Positions 1-7,444 of a stretch of 64,000 nucleotides of DNA are shown in pieces; position 1 is the first letter of the stretch, and each line of letters begins with the position of its first letter. Where the stretch lies: assembly GCA_018268915.1 (NCBI GenBank), contig JAFDVQ010000006.1:186001-250000 (forward strand), given 5' to 3'. The notes beneath the pieces were generated by a model, which saw nothing but the letters and a program-made list of their open reading frames with translations, had not been told where the DNA came from and searched no databases. A program made the translations under genes and the position numbers. Source of the stretch: Acidobacteriota bacterium (GTDB taxonomy: Bacteria; Acidobacteriota; Terriglobia; Terriglobales; Acidobacteriaceae).

Positions 1-231
1 CTTCTTCTGCATCTGTGCTCACAGGAATTCCGATCAGATGATGAAGCACTAAATGCCATTGCAAAGTCTGAGTTATTCGAAGTTCCATCGATGCTCTCGC
101 GTCGATTCATGACGGACTTGGCTAATTACGGTCTGAGCAAAAATGGTCGATTGACGGAAGCTGGCAGAGCTGCATTGGCGAATAGCTCATTCGAACCCTT
201 TGCAGCCGAACTGGAGGCCAGAGTCTCATGA
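1..231 (+). CDS. C-terminal end of an unidentified protein (cut by window edge)
   Basis: The frame is open from base 1 and stops at 229-231, giving the last 76 residues of a protein whose start lies to the left. No domain is recognised. The tail contains LSKNGRLTEAGRAAL, which resembles the end of a winged-helix segment, but this is only an impression. Its TGA overlaps the ATG of the next gene (ATGA, 228-231), so it is very likely co-translated with the NurA-like and HerA-like genes and is a component of the same operon. The missing N-terminal part is needed before a function can be given. Confidence 0.6.
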   Translation, partial: LLLHLCSQEFRSDDEALNAIAKSELFEVPSMLSRRFMTDLANYGLSKNGRLTEAGRAALANSSFEPFAAELEARVS

Positions 232-1403
232 ATGAACCACGAACCTCACGCCCGACCACACTAGCGCAGCGCCTCGCGGTAATGACACAGGTTCATCTGC
301 CAGGCACAGTTGGGCGAATCTTAAAACAGAACCGCGACATTGAGGCAATTGCGCCCTACTTCAAGCGCGCCGGATTAGTACGCTCTTATCCAATTCCGGT
401 CCCGTTCACTCTTAAAGTTGCTGGTATCGTAACAAACGTGGCAACGCGGCCGGTGTGGGGCGGATTGCTTTACGCCTCTGCGGCAGTGCGCGTGGATCTC
501 ACTATCGAGAACAGCGCGATCAAGACAACGGGCGAGGATTCAGCTTGTGAGATAGACGACATTGATTATGAGGATCAATCAAAACGGTTTCAGCTGATCG
601 GTATTCGACAGGCTTACGAAATGGCTGCCGCCGCGATACGCAGCGGTGATAGACCGGACCTTATTCTCATGGATTGTCCTTTGGTGTTGAATCGAAGCAT
701 GGTACCAATGGGCGATCCGGCAGACAGTCCGGGGTACCGAAGAGCCTACGAAGAGGCCATTGAAGGCATTACACGGTTCTGGAATGAGCATCAAGCGGCG
801 CTATTCCCATGGAATCCCCAGGGCGTTATAGTTGCGTCGCTCGCGTCTGAGCGATTTGGAGCTATCATCTTTGCCGCACAGCAGGATTTGCGGACTGTAG
901 AAGGCCGCAAGCATCTTCTCGCCACTGAAGAGGTGGATGACCAGCAGGTGCAGAATCTGGTCGAGTCACAAACCGCGATTGCGAGTGTCGGTGCTCGAAG
1001 GTTCTTGCAGGGGATTCTTGAGAAGCAAACAAGAACTGTCGCGTTTCGAATGAATGTAAAGGCTCCTCGGATGGAGCCGGCGGTTGTCGCAGCCAATGGC
1101 GTCATCGGATTGCACGTGCGTGCTGTCGACCAGAATGCTCCCCAGTTGGTCCAGATCATCGGGGATGGGCCGGGGTGGACGAGAACTCGCCTAGATCGCC
1201 TAGCCGGGGAAATATCCGCGTTGACCATCTCCAGTGGCAAACATTCGATCCCGATCCCGCTGCTTTTGGCAAGTCAGGCTACTGCATCTGTTCCAAGCTT
1301 CGTGGATGCCTACCGTTCGGATGTAGAAGATCACATACGGAGAAGGCAGCTTGAGACCGACTGGTTGTCAGGCATTGAAGAGTTTCATCCGGAGAATGAA
1401 TGA
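228..1403 (+). CDS. NurA-like nuclease, partner of the downstream HerA-like ATPase
   Basis: The product is 391 residues. NurA proteins are RNase H-fold nucleases that bind the HerA hexamer and resect DNA ends. The call rests on position directly upstream of a HerA-type ATPase, and on the hydrophobic strand-plus-acidic motif DLILMDCPLVL (Asp149) followed by GVIVASLASERFGAI around residues 200-215, which matches the order of NurA motifs. The first NurA motif normally carries an Asp after a hydrophobic strand; the corresponding strand here (KVAGIVTN, about residues 63-70) has none, so the active site may be altered or the protein divergent. The start ATG overlaps the previous stop, and the gene ends two bases before the HerA start. 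An alternative is an unrelated family with a similar strand pattern. Confidence 0.5.
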   Translation: MNEPRTSRPTTLAQRLAVMTQVHLPGTVGRILKQNRDIEAIAPYFKRAGLVRSYPIPVPFTLKVAGIVTNVATRPVWGGLLYASAAVRVDLTIENSAIKTTGEDSACEIDDIDYEDQSKRFQLIGIRQAYEMAAAAIRSGDRPDLILMDCPLVLNRSMVPMGDPADSPGYRRAYEEAIEGITRFWNEHQAALFPWNPQGVIVASLASERFGAIIFAAQQDLRTVEGRKHLLATEEVDDQQVQNLVESQTAIASVGARRFLQGILEKQTRTVAFRMNVKAPRMEPAVVAANGVIGLHVRAVDQNAPQLVQIIGDGPGWTRTRLDRLAGEISALTISSGKHSIPIPLLLASQATASVPSFVDAYRSDVEDHIRRRQLETDWLSGIEEFHPENE

Positions 1404-1404
1404 G

Positions 1405-3090
1405 ATGAAAAAAGGTGTGCTCGGAAGGCTAGTCGGCAACACAGGCGATCCCAACAATTTAACTATGGTGCTTGCATCCTCCTTTGCTGCACGCAGAGGC
1501 GAGTTCGTTCGCATCAGCCATAAGGAGAGAGAAGAGGAACCGCAAGCGGATGTGCTCGGTCGGATTATCAGCTTAACCCGAGTAAACACACTCTACAACG
1601 CTGGTCTTGGCTCCTCTGCAGCGAATCTCGAATTAATGCCCGGGGCTCAAATAACGGGCGAGAGCATCGCAGGGAAAATCGAGCTTATCGGGTATCGCGA
1701 CCCGGTAACGGATGAAGTCCGCATACCCCGGCGACCACTGGATCCCGGAAGCCGCGTGCTGCCCGTTGACTACCAGTTCCTGAGTTCATTCTATCGATTC
1801 GATGAGCAGACGAGTATTCACATTGGCAATCTAGTGGGATATGAACGCGGAGAGGACACCGTTCCCGTATTCCTCGAAGTGAACAAGCTCGTCACCGAAC
1901 ACGTGGCAATCCTCGCAATGACGGGATCCGGCAAGTCTTACACGGTGGGCAGAATCATTGAGCGCTTGATGGCACTCCATAATGGGACCGTTGTCGTTTT
2001 TGATCCTCATGGCGAGTATGGGAGAGCCCTGCAAGGAGGTATTCTCCATTTCAACCCTAATCTGGGAGCTACTACAGATCCCAGAGACCAGCTTTCTATA
2101 CCCGTAATCCAAGATACAATCCAAAGGCTACAAACCGCTGGCGCGGGCATCTCGGTCTATACGCCGCAAAACCCAAGCTTTCGACAGAAGTACGCCGGGA
2201 AGAACAATGAGTTGGCTCTGCAATTTGATCATTTTGAGATGGATGATATTGCAGAGATTCTGCCAGGGTTGACCGAGCCGCAGCAGCGGGTCCTCGACGT
2301 CGCGATGCGCTACTGGCGAATCATGGACAAAGCCGAACCACGCGACATCAATAGGTTGCGCCATCTCCTAGGGGATGGACTTGATGAGCTTAAGCAGTGG
2401 GACCAGCTCAGCAAGGCAGAATCCGAGGCCCTCAGCAATCGCAGTGCAGCGATAGCATCAATGAAGCTCTCTAGGGTCCTCAATGAGGCGCAGACCTTCT
2501 ATTCCTCGGCTCTAGCTCAACCAACAAACGTGTATGACTTAGTGGGAAGGCCGGCCGATCGACGTGGCCGCCTCACAATTATTGACCTGCAAGGCCTGAG
2601 TGATACCGCTAAACAGATAATTACAGCACTCATTGCAAGCGAAATTCTTGCCGCAGCATCCAGCAAGACCGATCCGAGTCGCCCCACTTTCGTAGTGTTC
2701 GAAGAGGGTCACAACTTTGCACCCGCTGGGCAATCGGCAGTGAGCCTGCGCATCATCAAAAAGATCGCAGCGGAAGGGCGCAAATTCGGCGTTGGTTTTG
2801 CAATCGTCAGTCAACGCCCCTCAAAGCTAGACCCGGACGTTACGTCTCAATGCAACACCCTGATCACAATGAGGCTGCGGAACCCGGATGATCAGAGATT
2901 CATCTCAAAAACCTCCGATATGATCAGCTCCGCCGACCTTGAAGAACTACCAAGTCTCTCCACAGGAGAGGCGCTGATAGTTGGGCGGTCTATAACGGCC
3001 CCCCTGCTCGTCAAGATTGGGCCTAAGACGCTCGTGCACGGTGGCGAGTCGCCGGAAGTCTTGAAAGTTTGGGGACGCTTCGGTGCGTGA
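1405..3090 (+). CDS. HerA-family DNA translocase ATPase (DUF87/HAS-barrel type)
   Basis: HerA ATPases form hexameric rings that move DNA and act with NurA or other nucleases in end resection and in several antiphage systems. The 561-residue product has a beta-rich N-terminal HAS-barrel-like part (about 1-150), Walker A MTGSGKSYT at 172-180, the GEYG motif typical of HerA just after the first strand, and Walker B VVFEEGHNF near residue 430, followed by the sensor segment IVSQRPSKLDPDV. ATG 1405 is preferred to the upstream ATG 1396 because GGAG at 1391-1394 lies 10 bases from 1405 and only one base from 1396. It follows the NurA-like gene almost without gap, and its end overlaps the next gene by 8 bases, so one polycistronic message is expected. 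Confidence 0.88.
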   Translation: MKKGVLGRLVGNTGDPNNLTMVLASSFAARRGEFVRISHKEREEEPQADVLGRIISLTRVNTLYNAGLGSSAANLELMPGAQITGESIAGKIELIGYRDPVTDEVRIPRRPLDPGSRVLPVDYQFLSSFYRFDEQTSIHIGNLVGYERGEDTVPVFLEVNKLVTEHVAILAMTGSGKSYTVGRIIERLMALHNGTVVVFDPHGEYGRALQGGILHFNPNLGATTDPRDQLSIPVIQDTIQRLQTAGAGISVYTPQNPSFRQKYAGKNNELALQFDHFEMDDIAEILPGLTEPQQRVLDVAMRYWRIMDKAEPRDINRLRHLLGDGLDELKQWDQLSKAESEALSNRSAAIASMKLSRVLNEAQTFYSSALAQPTNVYDLVGRPADRRGRLTIIDLQGLSDTAKQIITALIASEILAAASSKTDPSRPTFVVFEEGHNFAPAGQSAVSLRIIKKIAAEGRKFGVGFAIVSQRPSKLDPDVTSQCNTLITMRLRNPDDQRFISKTSDMISSADLEELPSLSTGEALIVGRSITAPLLVKIGPKTLVHGGESPEVLKVWGRFGA

Positions 3091-3670
3091 GAAATTGACA
3101 GTTCGCATACGTGAGGAGCTGCTAGCCATGACGCTCGCACACGCGCTCTTTCCAATTTGGACATCGAACGGGCTGCCGGATGGAACCATTCACAGTGCGG
3201 GGATTTCGCTCTTGACTGCTTTGGGGCAGAGCCTAGGCTATGAATCTTACTGCGAAATGCCAGCACCGCGGAAAGGGGCTTATGGCTACGTTGGAGACGA
3301 CGTCCGATCCGATTCAGCATGGTTCGATCGCGACACCGCTCGCGCAGTTCTGTTAGCTGAGTTCGAGAGATACGCGGGCACGATCGATGAGGGCAAGTTG
3401 ATCAACAAGGTACAGAATTTGTTACTGGCCAGACACCGTTGGGATCAGACACCCGAGTGTGTTGTCCTCGCATATTGGACGAAGAGCCTAAGAGATCTAC
3501 CCGATCACAAGGCATTGGATGATGTGTATCGGAGAGGCTTTCGCACCGGAGCGATGGAACCTGTTCAGGGAACATCGACCAGCACGCTCCTGATTTGCCA
3601 GTTCATCCACAGAGAGGGCAATGCCGGCAACTGGAGGTTGGACTTAATCAAAGAAAGAGGTTTGAGGTGA
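3083..3670 (+). CDS. Small protein with a possible PD-(D/E)XK nuclease signature
   Basis: The 195-residue product is not recognised as a named family. It has a pattern seen in restriction-endonuclease-like folds: an early acidic residue (Glu54), DSAWF with Asp77, then the hydrophobic strand LLAEFE carrying Glu93 and Glu95, then a Lys/Asn-rich helix (GKLINKVQNLL, Lys105, Lys109, Asn112). This could be a D...ExE...K catalytic core, but that is inference from residue spacing. Translation starts at GTG 3083 inside the end of the HerA gene, and its TGA overlaps the GTG of the kinase (GTGA, 3667-3670). The gene is therefore embedded in the operon and probably encodes a subunit of the same complex. 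Confidence 0.6.
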   Translation: MREKLTVRIREELLAMTLAHALFPIWTSNGLPDGTIHSAGISLLTALGQSLGYESYCEMPAPRKGAYGYVGDDVRSDSAWFDRDTARAVLLAEFERYAGTIDEGKLINKVQNLLLARHRWDQTPECVVLAYWTKSLRDLPDHKALDDVYRRGFRTGAMEPVQGTSTSTLLICQFIHREGNAGNWRLDLIKERGLR

Positions 3671-5133
3671 GTACGACAAATAGGCTCTTCATTCCTCGGC
3701 CAGATTTGCTGCTTGGTGATCGGTATCAGCTCATTGAGTGCTTAGGTGAGGGATCGTACGGTTGGGCTTGGCGGGCTGAACGGATAGAGGATGGCACGAC
3801 CATCGCGTTGAAGATACCAAAAGCTCAGGCATCCAGGCGAAGTGATCTCGAGGAGGGCAAATGGCTGATTGGCAGACCAGCTCATCCCAATGTGATTCAG
3901 ATTTTCTGGATGGGGCGCGTCCCTCCTCAACATGAATGGTTTGTCATTGAGATGGAGTATTTCCCAAGCGTGACACTTGCTCAACTTCTCGATCAGGATG
4001 ATCCTGCATTTTCCACGAGCTACGATCGATTACTAGAGATGTACGCTCAGGTTCTCGCGGGCGTTCGCCATTTGCACGGGTTGAATCTCTGCCACGGTGA
4101 CATAAAGCCTCAGAACATTCTGGTATCAGAAAGACTGCTCAAGCTTACAGATTTCGGAAGTAGCTACTTGCCTGACGATCTTTACGCCAAGACCCGCGAG
4201 AATGGGGGGACGGTTCTGTACTCAGCACCGGAGGTGGTGGGGACTTCTCTGCGAGGGCGGGGAACCGAACAACATATGGCAGCAGATATCTACAGTCTTG
4301 GAGTTCTTTTGTATCACCTCGTGACTTCACGCCTGCCACATGAAACGTTGAGCCAGGTGGCAAGGCACACCCCCTACCCGCGTCCCTCAGAAGTGAACTC
4401 CACGGTATCCCCTCTCACCGAAGAATTCATCCTTCGGTGTTTGGAACCTGAACCGACAGACAGATGGCGGTCGGTTGCTGAAATGCAGCAACACTTCGAG
4501 CAAGTTCGATATGCTCAGCTGCAATATCAGCCATTGCGGGCTATCGGGCGTAGGGTTGACGTATGCAGTGATTGGGCTAGCCGGGCAGTTAGTCTGATGA
4601 GCCAAGGCCGTTATAGGGAAGCGGAGCAAAGCTCTGGGCAGCTGTTTGAGCGGTCTCGCGATCCGCACGCGTTTCTCTGTATGGTGTCAGCTGCATTCAA
4701 AGACGAAAGGTATTTCGACGCCCTAGCCTATATCGATACGCATCCAGAAATGGCTAGTCCTGGCTCGGCCGTTCGGCGAGATCTCCTCTTGGTCTCCCTC
4801 AAATGCTACCTAGCTACTAGGCAGGTTACAAAGGCTGAGCAGGTGGTTGACCAGTGTATATCTGAGACCGGAGAGTCTCCGTCCCTCATGCTCGAGAAAG
4901 CGTCGATACTTGGGCTCCAGGCAAAATACGAAGAGTCCTGCGCCATTCTAATGGGGCTCAATAAGGAGTTCCCTCAGCGTCCGCAGGTGTTGAAGCGACT
5001 TGTCCTCGTCTACGAGCAACTTCGTGACATGGGGAAAGCCGCTGCGTTTCTCAAAGCGTACCGTAGAATCGCCTGCGAGGATCCATGGCTCCAACAGAAG
5101 ATGGCTCAATTCTCGGACCTTGGCCTAGTTTGA
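3667..5133 (+). CDS. Ser/Thr protein kinase with C-terminal helical repeats
   Basis: The 488-residue product has a complete Hanks-type kinase domain (about 18-300): glycine loop GEGSYGWAW at 27-35, VAIK-type lysine in ALKIPK (Lys49), catalytic loop HGDIKPQN (Asp145; Gly replaces the usual Arg, so it is a non-RD kinase) and DFG at 162-164. The remainder looks like TPR-type helical pairs (RYREAEQSSGQLF, KYEESCAILMGL, MGKAAAFLKAY). No membrane segment or extracellular sensor is visible, so it is probably cytosolic. The GTG start at 3667 overlaps the previous stop and is preceded by AAGAGG; a longer upstream frame would overlap the previous gene by over 70 bases. Kinases occur in several antiphage systems as signal relays or toxic effectors; that role is inferred here from the operon. 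Confidence 0.85.
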   Translation: MSTTNRLFIPRPDLLLGDRYQLIECLGEGSYGWAWRAERIEDGTTIALKIPKAQASRRSDLEEGKWLIGRPAHPNVIQIFWMGRVPPQHEWFVIEMEYFPSVTLAQLLDQDDPAFSTSYDRLLEMYAQVLAGVRHLHGLNLCHGDIKPQNILVSERLLKLTDFGSSYLPDDLYAKTRENGGTVLYSAPEVVGTSLRGRGTEQHMAADIYSLGVLLYHLVTSRLPHETLSQVARHTPYPRPSEVNSTVSPLTEEFILRCLEPEPTDRWRSVAEMQQHFEQVRYAQLQYQPLRAIGRRVDVCSDWASRAVSLMSQGRYREAEQSSGQLFERSRDPHAFLCMVSAAFKDERYFDALAYIDTHPEMASPGSAVRRDLLLVSLKCYLATRQVTKAEQVVDQCISETGESPSLMLEKASILGLQAKYEESCAILMGLNKEFPQRPQVLKRLVLVYEQLRDMGKAAAFLKAYRRIACEDPWLQQKMAQFSDLGLV

Positions 5134-5280
5134 TATCGGAAGCTTCGCTCGCGGCGCGTTAGGAAATCGAGATTCGTGTGGTGGGTCATCTGGCGAGTCG
5201 GTGCGAGGAGAAGGGGTGGTAAACTGCCTCAAATGCATGAACGGGCCCATGTAGTTCTCATTCGATTCGAACGGCGGATC

Positions 5281-5673
5281 ATGCGCCCGCTGGATATAGC
5301 AACTCTCCTCCTGATGCTGTGGTTTGCCTTTCACCGACACTGGGTTTCAGCCGCTCTGTTCTTGGTTGCCACCTTCCTTGTTGGCGCCGTCGGACAGGGC
5401 TTGCCACATCGGAGAGCACAAAGTACCAGGGAACTTTCGAGAGGCAACAGAGTTGAGGCGGAACACGGTGAACTTCGCTTGAATGATTCGCAGGCGCTGT
5501 CTCGTGCTGTGCTGAAGCTAAACTTCCTCGTCTTTTTCTTATTGATCGGGCTCGCTTGGTCGGAGCACTATCCGCTCTGGAAAGCGTCAAGCGCCATTGT
5601 TGTGACATTCTTTCTTTTTCCGATTGCCTCTGTGCTGATATCAATGGTCGGAGCTCGCACTCCAAAGGCATAG
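5281..5673 (+). CDS. Small membrane protein, about four transmembrane segments
   Basis: The 130-residue product begins with MRPLDIATLLLMLWF and has two hydrophobic stretches in its first 45 residues, a polar central part, and two more hydrophobic segments near the end (LKLNFLVFFLLIGLAW and IVVTFFLFPIASVLISMV). This predicts two hairpins in the inner membrane. ATG 5281 follows GGCGG closely; an upstream start at 5176 would add a charged leader with no ribosome site. It lies 147 bases after the kinase in the same direction. No family is recognised. Small membrane proteins often serve as effectors in abortive defence systems, but nothing in the sequence proves that here. Confidence 0.55.
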   Translation: MRPLDIATLLLMLWFAFHRHWVSAALFLVATFLVGAVGQGLPHRRAQSTRELSRGNRVEAEHGELRLNDSQALSRAVLKLNFLVFFLLIGLAWSEHYPLWKASSAIVVTFFLFPIASVLISMVGARTPKA

Positions 5674-5836
5674 AGCTGAATCCTTCTGCAAAGAGAAGCG
5701 GCGGCCCGAGGAACAAAAGAACCGGGGCGCCGACAAGTGAATCGCATGAGGGCCTAATGCACCACCCAAATGGAATCGATTGACAGGTTACGCCATCGAC
5801 AGCAGCCGTGCTGCATCTGAAGGGTAAGCACTGATA

Positions 5837-7273
5837 GTGGACGCTTCTCAACCAAACAGCGAATTTCAAAACGATCGCGCAAGCGCCGAGCTCGGAGCTC
5901 TCCTCGATGCGCTCATTCCCACCGGACTGCTCTATATCAGGCAGGACCTAAACGATTTAGACGAGCACCAACGCAAGGAGCTCTTGCTGGATGTGTACGG
6001 ACCTGGGGATCTGAACCTGCGGCTGGACAACCTGCACTTCGTTCTGCCTCTCCTCCATAAGGCCCGAAGCATAGACGAACAGCAGTTTTTATTACGGGTT
6101 TTCCTGCCCTGGGTCGGCATGCGCAGAAGACTCAGAGTGAACCGGAATCGAGTTCTTGATGAATTCGCCAAGATGGGATCCTTTACACCTGGCACACCGG
6201 ATGAATACGCCCATCTCGTGAACGTCTATCGCAGCATTGTCGCCGATCTGATCGACCCGTACTTAACACTTCTTGTGGCCTGCTACCAGTTCGTGGAAGG
6301 CGGATTCACGAATATCGTAGACGCAAATTTTGGCCAAGGAGAACGCAACAAAGATGAATACCTGACTTCGAGGATCAAGAATGACGACCCTCAAGTCCGG
6401 CTGCTGTCCGGGTACAGTCCTATCGTCCGTAATGCCGTCTCGCACAGCGGCTCCCACGGCGTGACCTACCAAATCGGGAAGGTTCTCTTTCGGGATATCA
6501 AGAGAGGGAGCTCGCCGACCGTCGTAGCAGTCGAGTGGACAGAGGACGAACTTCTGGACAACATAACTCGCCTCTACGAATGCATTCTGTCGATTGACGC
6601 AGCCGTAGGAATCTTCGGGCTAGATATCTCAGATCTGTTGGTAAATGATTGGACGCTGTACTCTCAAGCGCTTCACTATACGACTTCACCCGAGGAACAG
6701 GCTGAGATGCGATCTCAGACCGATGCACAGCTCGAACTGATCAGGATTAGTGGAAAAGTTGGGGTGGAAGATAAGCTCAAGGTACTTCTCTATGTACTCC
6801 AGATCAACTGTAGGCGCCGAAGGATGCCTCTGAACGGTATCAAATACTCCTCGGAACGGAATTTAATCAGGGTAGAAGTGCCTGGCACCGATCTTGACGA
6901 AAATAATGATGAGCAGATTCGCGATCGAGTCGCGGATCTGAGTCGGTACGCCATATTGGCTGAATCGGTCTTCGCGCAAATGGCAGACACTTATGTGATC
7001 GCTGAAAGTCAGGAAGTCGGCAAGGAACAGGTCGTCGTCGGATTCAAAAGAGACTTGTTGCACGATTGCGGCGAGCAGCGCGCAGGGCTTCTCGATCTCA
7101 TCCACGATGCTACGATTCGAGTCAATGGAAAGTGCTTGATCATATCCGTTGATTTTGAAGAACTCGCCAAGCAGGAACGAGAGTCACTCGGCGAAACTTT
7201 TCCGAGACGAGATCGCGCACAAGAGCGACGAGACGAGGGTGATCAGGTAGAAAGTCCGAAGCCAAAAGCTTGA
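5837..7273 (+). CDS. HEPN-like domain protein, possible RNase
   Basis: The 478-residue product is largely helical. Around residues 198-203 it has RNAVSH, an R-x4-H motif of the kind that forms the RNase active site in HEPN domains, in the sequence context PIVRNAVSHSGSHG that is common in these proteins. The N-terminal 190 residues look helical and could supply the rest of the HEPN bundle; the C-terminal half (about 270-450) has mixed alpha/beta character and no family that I recognise. Translation starts at GTG 5837, preceded by AAGGGT. HEPN proteins are frequent effectors in toxin-antitoxin and abortive infection systems. No antitoxin partner is visible next to it, which argues for self-control or a distant partner. 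Confidence 0.55.
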   Translation: MDASQPNSEFQNDRASAELGALLDALIPTGLLYIRQDLNDLDEHQRKELLLDVYGPGDLNLRLDNLHFVLPLLHKARSIDEQQFLLRVFLPWVGMRRRLRVNRNRVLDEFAKMGSFTPGTPDEYAHLVNVYRSIVADLIDPYLTLLVACYQFVEGGFTNIVDANFGQGERNKDEYLTSRIKNDDPQVRLLSGYSPIVRNAVSHSGSHGVTYQIGKVLFRDIKRGSSPTVVAVEWTEDELLDNITRLYECILSIDAAVGIFGLDISDLLVNDWTLYSQALHYTTSPEEQAEMRSQTDAQLELIRISGKVGVEDKLKVLLYVLQINCRRRRMPLNGIKYSSERNLIRVEVPGTDLDENNDEQIRDRVADLSRYAILAESVFAQMADTYVIAESQEVGKEQVVVGFKRDLLHDCGEQRAGLLDLIHDATIRVNGKCLIISVDFEELAKQERESLGETFPRRDRAQERRDEGDQVESPKPKA

Positions 7274-7444
7274 ATCGAGCTCAGCGGCAGCGGCGCAGTT
7301 TTGTATTGAAGAAGAGGCATATACCTTCCTGTTGGAACAAGGTCTGGTGAAGCCTATTGGGACAGCTGGCCTCGATCGAGCAGATCCACCGCCCACGCAA
7401 GGCGGCCTAACCGCAGGCCATCAATCCCAACCAATTCCTCCGGA
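7274..7444. other. Intergenic gap with a coding-like fragment
   Basis: The space between the convergent HEPN-like and Schlafen-like genes has no complete gene. One plus-strand frame is open from 7251 to the stop at 7461-7463 and reads like protein (FCIEEEAYTFLLEQGLVKPI), but it has no ATG or GTG start in a sensible place. It could be the tail of a decayed gene. No terminator-like hairpin was found. Confidence 0.3.
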
